From positions 62,001 through 126,000 of the forward strand of contig NZ_JAGGPL010000021.1 in assembly GCF_018613805.1 (NCBI RefSeq): 64,000 bases of DNA. Direction: 5' to 3'. The notes under the pieces were generated by a model, which was not told where the DNA came from, did no database searches, and saw only the letters and a list, made by a program, of their open reading frames with translations. This stretch comes from Arthrobacter sp. ISL-48 (GTDB taxonomy: Bacteria > Actinomycetota > Actinomycetes > Actinomycetales > Micrococcaceae). The translations under genes and the position numbers were made by a program. Shown piece by piece: positions 43,246-52,224 of the stretch. Each line of letters begins with the position of its first letter. Positions within the stretch are counted from its first letter, which is position 1.

Positions 43246-44433
43246 ATGCTGACTCGTGTTGCGCTTGATGCCAGGAGGCAGCGTGACAATGGCGTGGCCC
43301 GCGTCACGCGGTTGCTCGCTGTGGCCCTATCCCAAGTTTCCGTCGAACTTGTGCTTTTCGGTCCAGGAGAGGTTCTCCGAAAACAGTTTCCTTGCGCGGA
43401 GGTGGTTGAATACGGTGCGCCGTTGTTGTCAGACGAGGACCTTTACGGCTTAGATACATTTCTTCAATCACTTCAGATTGATTGCCTAATTGCTCCCCAA
43501 TTCTACAATTCACCGTGGACCGAGTGCCCTCAGGTGCGGATTTTGCACGACACGTTTCCGCTTGAGACTGGAACGGAACTGACTGATATGAGGAACGTGG
43601 AATCAACGTTCGGTCATGCGCGCGTCAGGCGAGTCGTGACGGCCCTTTTGGATAGCGCTACTATCCCAGCCGGCGAGGAGGCCGCCAGACTCTACAAGGC
43701 ATATTATGACCTTTCTGTGGAGAAGGCGTCGGCACTGTTGACAGTCTCGGATGAATCTTTCCGGAGTATCGTTCATCACTACCCAGGCGCGGCTGACAAA
43801 CTTGAGATGCTCCCTCTCTTTCCGGATCCTGCTATTGTTTCCGCCAGTTTGCGTGCACCCCGAGATAAATCGCTTGATGCCATTCATGTAAGCAAGTTTG
43901 AGCCACGCAAGAATCAACTCACCCTTCTCCGAGCGTGGACGCATTGTTGGGAGCGTGACCGGAGTTTCCGTGCATGCATAGTTGGGTCGCCGAGCACTCT
44001 CTACCCTGAGTACACGGCGGAGGTGCTTCACCTGATCGGCGCGGGTCGCAGTGGTGGTTGGCTTGAGCATCACCAGGGCATTGATGACCAGTCCTTGGCC
44101 GAGCTATATGGCTCCGCCAAAATTGCCTGTGTCGCCTCAACGGCTGAAGGTTTCGGCTTGCCGGCGCTTGAGGGGATGGCAAACGGATGTATCGTAGTCG
44201 CATTGCCAGGAACATCCGTAGATGAGGTATGCGGTGACTTTGTTATTCACGCGAGCAATTCGCCGGAATCGATTGCTGGCACTCTAGCCGACTTACTGTC
44301 CAAGCCGGGGGAGATGGACCAACTTTCTCAGGCTTCACGGACGCGGGCAGCCGCAGCGCGATTCACTGTTGCTGCAACCGCCAAAGCTCTTGACGGAGCG
44401 ATTCGTAGAGCCTCGACCGACCGAAGAGGATAG
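43246..44433 (+). CDS. Glycosyltransferase, GT4 family
   Basis: A 395-residue GT-B fold enzyme. The C-terminal donor-binding lobe has AIHVSKFEPRKNQLTLLRAW, then LAELYGSAKIACVASTAEGF and GLPALEGMANGCIVVALPG, with the Glu-x7-Glu of retaining GT4 enzymes. The acceptor lobe carries VRILHDTFPLETGTEL. ATG after GGGGGAAC. Base composition is lower in GC than the flanking clusters, suggesting separate acquisition. It stands alone without other polysaccharide genes, so the acceptor is unknown. Confidence 0.85.
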   Translation: MLTRVALDARRQRDNGVARVTRLLAVALSQVSVELVLFGPGEVLRKQFPCAEVVEYGAPLLSDEDLYGLDTFLQSLQIDCLIAPQFYNSPWTECPQVRILHDTFPLETGTELTDMRNVESTFGHARVRRVVTALLDSATIPAGEEAARLYKAYYDLSVEKASALLTVSDESFRSIVHHYPGAADKLEMLPLFPDPAIVSASLRAPRDKSLDAIHVSKFEPRKNQLTLLRAWTHCWERDRSFRACIVGSPSTLYPEYTAEVLHLIGAGRSGGWLEHHQGIDDQSLAELYGSAKIACVASTAEGFGLPALEGMANGCIVVALPGTSVDEVCGDFVIHASNSPESIAGTLADLLSKPGEMDQLSQASRTRAAAARFTVAATAKALDGAIRRASTDRRG

Positions 44434-44521
44434 CACCGGCCTTCTCCTTCCGCCGACATGTTGTAGGCACATGAGGCCTATCGCTCCATACCTTAGTAGT
44501 GCTGGACCAGAAGCGGAGGCT

Positions 44522-44650
44522 TCAGAATGCTTGGTGAAACTGATAAATGATTGATCCTATGGCGGCAGCGGTCTGAAGGCCGAAAACAATCCATTTTGCG
44601 ATCCGCAGATTACGTTCTTCTTCTTGGGGACTTTTGCGATTTTCGTTCAT
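44522..44650 (-). CDS. Possible 42-residue single-span membrane protein
   Basis: A short minus-strand frame: a charged N-terminus MNENRKSPQEEERNLR, then one hydrophobic segment IAKWIVFGLQTAAAIGSIIY and a short tail QFHQAF. The charge-then-helix layout and clean stop look like a real small membrane protein. It lies in the gap between the glycosyltransferase and the 540-residue protein, divergent from the latter. Ribosome binding site is weak (GGGG, ~10 bases upstream). Could be chance. Confidence 0.4.
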   Translation of the reverse strand: MNENRKSPQEEERNLRIAKWIVFGLQTAAAIGSIIYQFHQAF

Positions 44651-44702
44651 AAGACTATGACCCCATATCCCTGATGAGCGAGTCACGGTAGGAGGCGAAT
44701 CG

Positions 44703-46325
44703 TTGCACGAACCGGCAGGACTTCCTGACGAGGCTGTTTACCAGCGATCTACGATACGAACGAAAGCGATAATTTCGGTCTCAGATGTTGGCTTGATCCG
44801 GCGATGGCTGTGGGAACAGTTCAATGTCGTTGAGGCACGTCGGCCACCGCCACCTCGGATCGTCCAGGAAGTGTGGAAGTCAGATCCCGTTGCCTGCGCG
44901 CGGAGCCTTCGTCATGCAGTGGCTGCGCTAGTTGAGCGGCATCTCTGCCCGGTATCAGACGCTCTTGCATGGGGGCGCGCGGCGTCCCTCGAGGGACGGA
45001 AAATATCAAGATCCGTCATTGAATCCGACTTGGGACTCAGCGCAAGGGCTGTTGACAGCCGTTTGCAACGCGTCGATGCATCACTGGCTACCCTCGCGTC
45101 GGAGCGAGGTTTTCCTATAGACCTAGGTGGGACTGATCAGGTGGATTCAATTGTTCTTGGCCTAATCGAATCCGCACTGCTGCGCGCGGATGGGCTGATT
45201 GACCTCGCTGATGGATTCTACGCGGCGACAGCTGACTTTGCGGAGCTCAAACCGAAGAGCCGAGCGAGACCCCTTGGCCGGGATAGATCCGTGAGGAGCC
45301 GTACCCGAGGACCGGCACGACTAACTATTCAGCTTGCGAGTTCGGCAGAGCGCCGCATGTTACTCATGGCACGTGGAGCGGGGCGGGGCCTGTCGACTAC
45401 TACATGTCGACTATCCGATGACCCGGATACCGCTTTAGGGGAATTAGAAAAATCTTGGTCCATGGGGGACCTGTTAGCCCTGCCGCTGATGCTCGGCAAC
45501 GCCATGCAGGTCATACCTGATGCTGCTTCAGGTGGAATGGGACGACGACGCTGGCTTCTCGAATTAGGGTCCAATATTTTTCGTGACGCAGAGTCCCTGA
45601 CGGCACTCGCATGGACTTCATCCTGGATTGAGGAAGCGCAGGGCGAGGACGTTGAGTCGCTTCGTGCAGCAATTCAGGGGCGTAAGACGCGCGCACACGT
45701 TCTGCAGCTGCACGGATTTACTACGGCAGCAGCAGTTGAGCTTGACCAGGCGCTTGCCTCCTTTCGGCATCTGCAACATGACATAGGTGACTACGACCTC
45801 TTGCGTGCCGATCTCGTAGTTCGGCGTGCGGCTTTAGACGCTATCGCTGAGGATCCTAAGTCTGGACGAAGTCGCCTGTATCCGATTCTTTCGTCGGAAG
45901 TGCCCCCACGAATGCGGCTAAGCGCTCTGCGGTACATGCTCCACCTCGAAAGCGTCGAGGCAGCACGTTATTTGGAACGCAGATCGTTTTCAGGTAGGCA
46001 CGCTAGCAATTACGAGACCGCGCTCGGGCAGTTGGAGGCTGAACGAATACGAATTCCCGCCGCCGGTCAATTGACGGTGCTAGACACGATTGTGATGGCG
46101 GCGATAAGAGTTGGCGACGTGCAGACGATTAAGGAAGGCGTAGATTCAATCGAGTGGTCTGAGGCGGCTGGCTCGCCCAACGTCATGTTTAGACTTGCCG
46201 GCCGACTCCGCCTTGCATCACGGTTACCGGGTTTGCAGGCCCTCTCCGACATCAACGTGCCTGTAGCTGAGCATCCATTCCGTGAGTCCGGCCTGATACC
46301 CCATCATTTGCCTTTCCTGCTCTAG
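44703..46325 (+). CDS. Uncharacterised 540-residue helical protein
   Basis: TTG start with a near-perfect AGGAGG seven to eight bases upstream, which decides the start. No family recognised. The N-terminal ~130 residues contain a helix-turn-helix-like stretch, KISRSVIESDLGLSARAVDS. A basic linker follows (RARPLGRDRSVRSRTRGPAR). The rest is helical and repeat-like, for example LRLSALRYMLHLESVEAARY, recalling TPR-like or HEAT-like solenoids. No signal peptide. Lower GC than the flanking clusters. It may be a regulator or scaffold; nothing more can be said. Confidence 0.65.
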   Translation: MHEPAGLPDEAVYQRSTIRTKAIISVSDVGLIRRWLWEQFNVVEARRPPPPRIVQEVWKSDPVACARSLRHAVAALVERHLCPVSDALAWGRAASLEGRKISRSVIESDLGLSARAVDSRLQRVDASLATLASERGFPIDLGGTDQVDSIVLGLIESALLRADGLIDLADGFYAATADFAELKPKSRARPLGRDRSVRSRTRGPARLTIQLASSAERRMLLMARGAGRGLSTTTCRLSDDPDTALGELEKSWSMGDLLALPLMLGNAMQVIPDAASGGMGRRRWLLELGSNIFRDAESLTALAWTSSWIEEAQGEDVESLRAAIQGRKTRAHVLQLHGFTTAAAVELDQALASFRHLQHDIGDYDLLRADLVVRRAALDAIAEDPKSGRSRLYPILSSEVPPRMRLSALRYMLHLESVEAARYLERRSFSGRHASNYETALGQLEAERIRIPAAGQLTVLDTIVMAAIRVGDVQTIKEGVDSIEWSEAAGSPNVMFRLAGRLRLASRLPGLQALSDINVPVAEHPFRESGLIPHHLPFLL

Positions 46326-46396
46326 CATCAGGACACTCTAACCCTCATGTATGGGTGCGAGTTAGGGACTGCCCCGGCTTTTGTTGACTCGGGGTC

Positions 46397-46525
46397 TTAG
46401 TCCGCTGTGAGCGCGGTCCGGTTGATTGTTTCATATTCGAGGGGCGTGAGTTTTCCCAGCCGTCTTGCCTGTCGCCGGCGGTGGTAAGTTTTTTCGATCC
46501 AAGTTGTAATGGCCAGCCGGAGTTC
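46397..46525 (-). pseudogene. IS3-family transposase remnant, C-terminal part
   Basis: Minus-strand frame ELRLAITTWIEKTYHRRRQA followed by RRLGKLTPLEYETINRTALT and a stop: the C-terminus of an IS3-family OrfB. Its upstream part lies at 50237-50372, beyond the inserted IS21-family element. Joining the two with one copy of the 5-bp duplication gives a continuous frame reading SQEL-RLAITT. Confidence 0.85.
46521..46525. repeat. Target-site duplication AGTTC, left copy
   Basis: AGTTC here is repeated at 50237-50241, directly flanking the TGTC-starting ends of the IS21-family element. Five bases is within the range known for IS21-family insertion. Confidence 0.85.
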
Positions 46526-46710
46526 TGTCGGTGACGGTCGAAAAGTGAGCCATTGTGATGGTTGAAAACTGAGCCACCTATTCCAAACGATTGGGTGGGT
46601 GATCACAGTGGAGGATTGGGCGCTTATTCGGCGGTTGCATGTTGCCGAGGGTGAGTCGATGAGGTCTATAGCGGCGCGGCTGGGTATTTCCCGGAACACT
46701 GTCGCGAAGG

Positions 46711-46716
46711 CCGTCA
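46711..46716. repeat. Target-site duplication CCGTCA, left copy
   Basis: CCGTCA is repeated at 48281-48286, bracketing the nested element inside istA. Deleting the element plus one copy restores the IstA frame, which supports true duplication rather than chance. Confidence 0.8.
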
Positions 46717-46801
46717 CCCTACGTGTCAGGCTGGAACGGTACCAACGGCTCATAGCAAGTCCGTTTAATCGCGTCGGGCGAGAGCCAGGAATCCAGTAAT
46801 C

Positions 46802-47257
46802 ATGTCCAGTCCAGTTTTGAGTGCAGTACGAGAAGATAGTGCTGTGAGTAGTAGTAGTAGTAGTAGTAGTGGTTCCGGTCCGCGGGCCGGTGGTCCGCGG
46901 CCTCGACGGTCGTTCACCCCGGCCCAGAAGCTCGAGTTTTTGGCCGCGTATGAGAAGGCGTGCGGGAGCAATGAGGGTGGTGCTTTCCTGCGCCGGGAGG
47001 GGCTGTATTCCTCGCAGATGACCGAGTGGCGGCGGCTGCGTGACGCCGGCGTCCTGGCCGGGAAGAAGGCCGGGGAATCGATCGGGAAACTCTCCGCGGA
47101 CCAGGCCGAGAACGCGCGTTTGCGCCGCCAGTTAGAGGTGAGTGAGAGCCGGTTGAAGAAGACCGAGGCAGCCCTGGATCTGATGGGAAAACTACAGGCG
47201 TTCTTAGAGAGCGCCTCAGAGGATATGCCGGACGGGCCCCGGTCCAGGAAGCGCTGA
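46802..47257 (+). CDS. Transposase OrfA of the nested IS3-type element
   Basis: 151 residues. The helix-turn-helix (FTPAQKLEFLAAYEKACGSN, EGGAFLRREGLYSSQMTEWR) is followed by a coiled-coil/leucine-zipper-like segment, QAENARLRRQLEVSESRLKK. Near the N-terminus is a run of eight serines encoded by eight perfect AGT repeats (46847-46870). The stop overlaps the OrfB start as TGATG. Together they form the two-part transposase of IS3 relatives; whether a fusion is made by frameshifting was not assessed. Confidence 0.85.
   Translation: MSSPVLSAVREDSAVSSSSSSSSGSGPRAGGPRPRRSFTPAQKLEFLAAYEKACGSNEGGAFLRREGLYSSQMTEWRRLRDAGVLAGKKAGESIGKLSADQAENARLRRQLEVSESRLKKTEAALDLMGKLQAFLESASEDMPDGPRSRKR
46847..46870 (+). 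repeat. Trinucleotide repeat (AGT)8
   Basis: Eight perfect AGT units in the OrfA reading frame give a poly-Ser tract. Slippage by whole units would lengthen or shorten the tract without a frameshift. Rare in high-GC bacterial genes. Confidence 0.95.
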
Positions 47258-48249
47258 TGGCCACCTACCGGTCGATGTTGGACCTGAAGATTCCCTCACG
47301 CCGGGCGGCTTCATTGACCGGTGTTTCCAGGACGACCGCGAACCGGAAACCGGCCCTGCCGCGGGACCAGACGCCGGTGGTGCCGCGGAACAAGCTCACC
47401 GCCGCCGAGAGGGCGGAGATCCTGGCGGCGCTGAACTCACCGGAGTTCGTGGACCTGGCACCCATGCAGGTCCATACGAAGCTGCTGGATCAGGGGATCT
47501 ATCTGGGGTCCCTGTCGACGTTTTACCGGGTGCTGGAGGCAAACAAGCAGGTCAAGGAACGCCGCCGGCTGGCCACACACCCACCCCGGACGGTTCCCGA
47601 GCTGGTGGCCACTGCACCGGGCCAAGTGTTTACGTGGGATATTACAAAGCTCGCGGGCCCGGTCAAGGGAAAGTATTTCGACTGCTACATGATGGTCGAT
47701 ATCCATTCCAGGTTCATCGTCGGCGCGCACGTCCACACCACCGAATCCGGGATGCTGGCCGTGGAAATGATGAAGGGAATCTTCGGGATCCACGGCATCC
47801 CCCGGGTCGTGCACGCGGACCGGGGAACGTCCATGACCTCCAAAACCGTCGCCGCGCTGCTCTCGGACCTGGAGGTCACCAGATCCCACTCCAGACCCAG
47901 GGTAAGCAACGACAATCCGTACAGCGAGGCGCCGTTCAAGACCCTGAAATACGGTCCGGAATTCCCCGAACGCTTCCCCTCAGTCCACGACGCCGGGGCA
48001 TTTATCAGCGGTTTCGTGGACTGGTACAACCATCACCACCAACACTCCGGAATCGGCTTCCACACCCCCGCGAACGTCAACTACGGCCACGCCTCCGGCG
48101 TCGCCAAAGAACGCTCGGCAACCCTCGCTGCAGCCCGTGCAAAACACCCCGAACGCTTCACGACAACCACTGATCCCAAAATCCTCGCGCTCCCCGGACC
48201 AGCGTGGATCAACCAACCCAAGGAAATCACCGAACAGTTAGCCGCCTAA
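47257..48249 (+). CDS. Transposase OrfB (DDE integrase core) of the nested IS3-type element
   Basis: 330 residues with an rve integrase core. Catalytic residues are visible as Asp in FTWDITKLAGPVKG, Asp in RVVHADRGTSMTSK and Glu in NPYSEAPFKTLKYG, with the C-terminal FVDWYNHHHQHSGIGFHTPA typical of IS3-family OrfB. The frame is intact, so the element may be active. It starts at the TGATG overlap with OrfA. Confidence 0.92.
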   Translation: MATYRSMLDLKIPSRRAASLTGVSRTTANRKPALPRDQTPVVPRNKLTAAERAEILAALNSPEFVDLAPMQVHTKLLDQGIYLGSLSTFYRVLEANKQVKERRRLATHPPRTVPELVATAPGQVFTWDITKLAGPVKGKYFDCYMMVDIHSRFIVGAHVHTTESGMLAVEMMKGIFGIHGIPRVVHADRGTSMTSKTVAALLSDLEVTRSHSRPRVSNDNPYSEAPFKTLKYGPEFPERFPSVHDAGAFISGFVDWYNHHHQHSGIGFHTPANVNYGHASGVAKERSATLAAARAKHPERFTTTTDPKILALPGPAWINQPKEITEQLAA

Positions 48250-48280
48250 CTCCCGTTGGTACCGTTCAGCTTGAAAAATT

Positions 48281-48286
48281 CCGTCA
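48281..48286. repeat. Target-site duplication CCGTCA, right copy
   Basis: Right-hand copy matching 46711-46716; the istA reading frame resumes within it. Confidence 0.8.
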
Positions 48287-49385
48287 GCGCTGACGGACCA
48301 CCAACGTATGTCCGTGTGCCGCAGGATTCCGGGATCAAAGCCGTTGAACCGTTGATCCGTGCGCTGTTAAAGGAGAACCCGCGGATGCCGGCGACGGTGT
48401 TGGCAGAGCGGGTGGGCTGGTCCGGGTCACCGGCATGGTTTCGTGAGAACGTCGCCATGATTCGTCCGGAGTATGCTCCGGCTGATCCTGCCGACCGGAT
48501 CAGTTACGAGGCCGGTGACCAGGCGCAGTGCGACCTCTGGTTCCCCGAAATACGGATACCTGTCGGGACCGGCAAACCCCGGGTTTTGCCGGTGTTGGTG
48601 ATGGTGTGTTCGCATTCGCGGTTCATCATGGCCCGGATGATCCCGTCGCGGATGACCGGGGATCTGCTGGCCGGGATGTGGGAGCTGATCGGATCCCTGG
48701 GGGCCGTTCCTCGGCGGCTGATCTGGGACAACGAGACCGGCATCGGGCGGCGGAACAGCTACGCCGCCGGAGTGGCTGCATTCGCCGGCGTACTCGCGAC
48801 CAGGATCGTGCAGGTGAAACCCTATGACCCGGAGAGCAAGGGCGTGGTGGAGCGGGCCAACCAGTTCCTGGAGACCTCGTTCCTGCCCGGCCGGACCTTC
48901 GAGTCCCCGGCTGACTTCAACTCCCAGCTCGGAAAGTGGCTGCCCACGGCCAACGCCCGACTAGTCCGGCGCACCGGGGCGCGGCCCGATGAGCTTATCG
49001 GGCCGGACAAGGCGGCGATGCTGGGGCTGCCGCCGGTTCCGCCCGTCACGGGATTCGCGGCCCGCGTCCGGCTCCCTCGGGACTACTACGTCCGGATGGG
49101 ATCCAACGACTACTCCGTCCACCCGCAGGCCATCGGCAGGTTCGTCGACGTCACCGCAGACCTGGAAACCGTCACGATCAGCCTGGACGGCAGATCCGTC
49201 GGAAACCACCCCCGATCCTGGGGAACCGGCCTGACGATCACCGACCCGGACCATGTCGAGGCCGCCCGGACCCTGCGGAAAGCCTTCCAGAACCCTGCGC
49301 CGGCCGCAGACTCGGCCGGGCTGCGGGATCTGGCGGACTACGACCGGGCCTTCAACGTCGTTCTCGATGACGGGCAGGTCGCCTG

Positions 49386-50174
49386 ATGACCGAAGCCAAG
49401 GAAACCGTCGGACAGATCGAGTACTACTCCCGGGCGATGAAGGCACCCCGGATCCGGGAAGCAGCAGCCCGGCTCGGGGACCAGGCCCGCGACAACGGCT
49501 GGACCCATGAGGAATACCTCGCCGCGGTCCTGTCCCGGGAAGTCGCTGCCCGGGAAGCCTCCGGAGCCGAGACGCGTGCCCGGGCAGCCGGATTTCCGGC
49601 CCGCAAATCACTCGAGGACTTCAGCTTCGACCATCAGCCCGGCCTCAAACGCGACATCATCGCGCACCTGGCCACCGGCGCGTTCCTCACCGAAGCCTCC
49701 AACATCGTCCTGCTCGGACCGCCCGGAACCGGTAAAACACACCTCGCCACCGGTCTGGGACTAAGGGCCACCCAGCTCGGTCACCGGGTCCTGTTCGCCA
49801 CGGCCATCGACTGGGTCGCCCGGCTCCAGACAGCACACCAGGGCGGGCGACTGCCTCAGGAACTGGTCAGGCTGCGCCGATACGGGCTGATTATCGTCGA
49901 CGAAGTCGGCTACATCCCGTTCGAGCAGGACGCTGCGAACCTGTTCTTCCAGCTCGTGTCCTCACGCTACGAGCATGCCTCGCTGATCCTGACCTCGAAC
50001 CTGCCATTCGCCCGCTGGGGAGACGTGTTCGGTGACCAGGTTGTCGCCTCAGCCATGATCGACCGCATCGTCCACCACGCCGAAGTCATCACCCTCAAAG
50101 GCTCCAGCTACCGACTCAAACATGCACAGACAGACTCGCTGCCCTCGACAAGACCAGAAAATACGGCAGAATAG
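49386..50174 (+). CDS. istB: IstB, ATPase helper of IS21-family transposition
   Basis: A 262-residue AAA+ ATPase. Walker A: IVLLGPPGTGKTHLATGLGL; Walker B: YGLIIVDEVGYIPFEQDAAN; later TSNLPFARWGDVFGD and AMIDRIVHHAEVITLKGSSY are standard for IstB. The start overlaps the istA stop as TGATG. Intact, so it could serve related elements elsewhere even though istA here is split. Confidence 0.95.
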   Translation: MTEAKETVGQIEYYSRAMKAPRIREAAARLGDQARDNGWTHEEYLAAVLSREVAAREASGAETRARAAGFPARKSLEDFSFDHQPGLKRDIIAHLATGAFLTEASNIVLLGPPGTGKTHLATGLGLRATQLGHRVLFATAIDWVARLQTAHQGGRLPQELVRLRRYGLIIVDEVGYIPFEQDAANLFFQLVSSRYEHASLILTSNLPFARWGDVFGDQVVASAMIDRIVHHAEVITLKGSSYRLKHAQTDSLPSTRPENTAE

Positions 50175-50236
50175 CCACGTCAACGTGGCTCAGTTTTCAA
50201 CCCACGAAATGGCTCACTTTTCGACCATCGCTGACA

Positions 50237-50241
50237 AGTTC
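50237..50241. repeat. Target-site duplication AGTTC, right copy
   Basis: Right-hand copy matching 46521-46525, immediately outside the right end of the IS21-family element. Confidence 0.85.
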
Positions 50242-50372
50242 CTGGCTTGTGAGCCGCCGCTGACGGTCCAGGATATTCTTCTGCAGCAGAGAGAAGAACG
50301 ACTCCATCGCGGCGTTATCCGCGCACGCACCGACCCTGCCCATCGAGCGGGTCAACCCGTGGTGCCCGGGAC
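50237..50372 (-). pseudogene. IS3-family transposase remnant, middle part
   Basis: On the minus strand this reads HHGLTRSMGRVGACADNAAM then ESFFSLLQKNILDRQRRLTS and QEL, the catalytic-Glu region of an IS3-family OrfB. It continues directly into 46397-46525 once the IS21-family element is removed. Upstream of the HHG motif (beyond ~50372) no further transposase sequence is recognisable, so it was already truncated before the insertion. Confidence 0.85.
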
Positions 50373-50511
50373 GGGGCAGTGTACGCTCAGGATTGTTGAC
50401 TCCGGAAGCCGGTTCAGCCCAGCGGATCGATGCGTATGGGCACTAGTCAAAGCGACAACCACAGGTTCTATGCATCGCCACCGTACTTTGGCGTGGCGTT
50501 TGAGACGAAGC

Positions 50512-51263
50512 TCAGCGTTGAAAAAACTGGTGCAGATCGAAAACACCGACGGCCGAAGCCAGTGTGGGATCCAAAGCCGAGATCAATGCGAAGGGAAGCG
50601 CACGGAGGCGATTCATGGCGAAAAGTTCAAGAGAAAATGGAATAACCATGGTCAACAGCGCCCCGACAAGTGCCATGCCGGACTGTTGGCCTACTGCGGG
50701 GCAAGGCGGGGACCGGGGCCGAGGAGTTGGCCTGCAAGAACAACTGGCAACGCGACCCACAGGGCTTTGGACAGCACCACAAGTGGCTGGGACCCGGCCG
50801 GCGTGGCCGTTCCGACTCGGAACAGGATCCCGGTAGCCACAGCCCACAGGATTCCTATGAGACCAGCCTGACCGTCGTAGTCGCCAATGAGGAATAACCC
50901 AGCCACAGCACCCAAGACCGGTAACCGGACCGCCCAGGAACGCGAAGGCAGGCAGCCGATGCCAGGGGGACAACGAATTCAATGGAAACGGCCAAGGACA
51001 GTGTGATGTGTGAAATTGCTTAATAGAAGAAGTTTGCATCAAGCCTAAAACGAAGCCATATGCAATGATCCGGCCTCTGGAAGCCGCAGCGGAGTATCGT
51101 GCCAACCAGAGCGCAGGGAGGAGCAACAAAGCTCCGATTCCCACTCTTAGACACGTCGCCATTCCGGGGCTACGGCTTCATTGAGACCAACGGCCACACC
51201 GTTGCCGAGTTGGAGGACCGTTAGGCTCGCTGCCACCGCAACCACACCTGCTGCGCCCGGATT
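50512..51263 (-). pseudogene. Degraded EamA-type transporter gene
   Basis: Fragments of a DMT/EamA permease appear in several minus-strand frames in the right order: AAGVVAVAASLTVLQLGNGV, then VGIGALLLLPALWLARYSAA, ASRGRIIAYGFVLGLMQTSS, LWAVATGILFRVGTATPAGS and finally MVIPFSLELFAMNRLRALPF with ALISALDPTLASAVGV. At least three frame changes are needed. It is a decayed gene next to the IS cluster. Confidence 0.7.
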
Positions 51264-52224
51264 CCTCACGCTATTCGCGCGCACGACAACATCCCGCCAG
51301 CCGTCCCCCATGCCGCCATACGCGCACATTCCCCAATATGTCTTAGCAATTCGCAATTCAACGCAGACTACAACACCCGCCAATGAACTTCAAAGTCAAA
51401 GACCCAACCGCCAGGGCTCCCCTCCCCACGCTGCCGTCGGACTCTTCACTTTTCACAAACCCTCCGTTGAGCGCGCTCGGAGGCCTGCAGGAGCGCAGTG
51501 TCGTCATTCCAGGGCATCAACCAAACTTGGCGGCTCACGGCGACTCCAGGAGTACCGGGCCTTAACGCTAATCGCTGTTCAGTTCCTACTCAACCCCGAG
51601 ATCGGTGTCTCTTGGATAGCGGCAGGTGCCATTGAATGCCGGCGCGTCCCACATGGGCGGCGTCTGAACGCTGACCAAGGCCGAGTCCGCTTGGGAATTC
51701 CGCACCCTGCCGCTGCTCGTAGGGGTATCGGGGTGAACTTCTAGCCCATTCGACGTCGGTCGCAGACCTGCGAATGCTCGTTGCGAAATTAGTCAGCCTC
51801 CTTAGTTTACTGCTGTCGGTTACGTGACAACTCAAAATCGGTTGTCTGATGTATCATGCGCGACAAAAAACTTAGCCAACAAGAAACCGATTGCCTTCCT
51901 TGCTCCTAAAGAGAAAATCAGTGTATGCTCTGCCATGAGCCGGATTCCCTGCTTTTGACCCTCGGAATTGGTCTGGATAAGGACAATCCAACCACTCCGA
52001 ACGTCATCGTTTCTGACCCTCGATATGTGTCTCTTATGCGGTAGCTGATCAACAAAGAGCTCGAGAGTATTAATCTCGCGCCGCTTTTCTGTCGCGTTTT
52101 CCCGAATTACTAAAGACGTAATAGTCTGTAATAGTTGTCCAACTTGACATCGTTGGTTATTGTCAAGATTGCGAACCAATCAATTCCCTTTGGTCGCATC
52201 CAATAAAAATAGATGGGGTAAAAA
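51264..52224. other. Intergenic region, lower GC toward its end
   Basis: About 960 bases. Nothing recognised in 51264-51780. The stretch 51780-52220 is distinctly AT-richer than its surroundings and probably holds the promoter of the secreted-protein gene at 52225. A minus-strand frame at 51832-52179 has no recognised motif and is not called. Confidence 0.4.

Larger units (their letters stand above)
46717..48280 (+). mobile_element. Nested IS3-type element inside istA
   Basis: 1564 bases with two overlapping transposase genes. Near its ends are inverted copies of AACGGTACCAACGG (left 46735-46748; right, complementary, around 48253-48266). A 6-base duplication CCGTCA flanks it. It inserted after the IS21-family element had landed, so it is the youngest of the three layers. 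Confidence 0.85.
46599..49386 (+). pseudogene. istA: istA transposase split by a nested insertion sequence
   Basis: The first 39 codons (46599-46715) encode the helix-turn-helix end VEDWALIRRLHVAEGESMRS-IAARLGISRNTVAKAV. The remaining 366 residues resume at 48286 with SADGPPTYVRV and contain the DDE core: DQAQCDLWFP, RRLIWDNETG and SKGVVERANQFLE. Removal of 46717-48286 restores an uninterrupted ~405-residue IstA in the correct frame. As it stands the transposase cannot be made whole, although an internal start at 48256 could give an N-terminally altered product. Confidence 0.9.
46526..50236 (+). mobile_element. IS21-family element, interrupted by a second IS
   Basis: Ends are imperfect inverted repeats: TGTCGGTGACGGTCGAAAAG on the left and TGTCAGCGATGGTCGAAAAG on the complementary right end, each continuing GTGAGCC. 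An inner repeat GGTTGAAAACTGAGCCAC lies near both ends (around 46560 and 50190), as is usual for multiple transposase binding sites. It carries istA and istB. Without the nested insertion it is about 2.1 kb, normal for the family. Flanked by AGTTC duplications inside an IS3-family transposase gene. Confidence 0.92.

Noticed and set aside
46847..46870. Short tandem repeat considered as CRISPR or a regulatory array
   Set aside because: It is an eight-unit trinucleotide repeat within a reading frame, with no spacers. No CRISPR-like repeat-spacer array or cas gene was seen anywhere in the window.
51832..52179. Minus-strand open frame of 115 codons upstream of the secreted-protein gene
   Set aside because: No recognisable motif or persuasive start, and it occupies an AT-rich stretch more likely to be promoter sequence.
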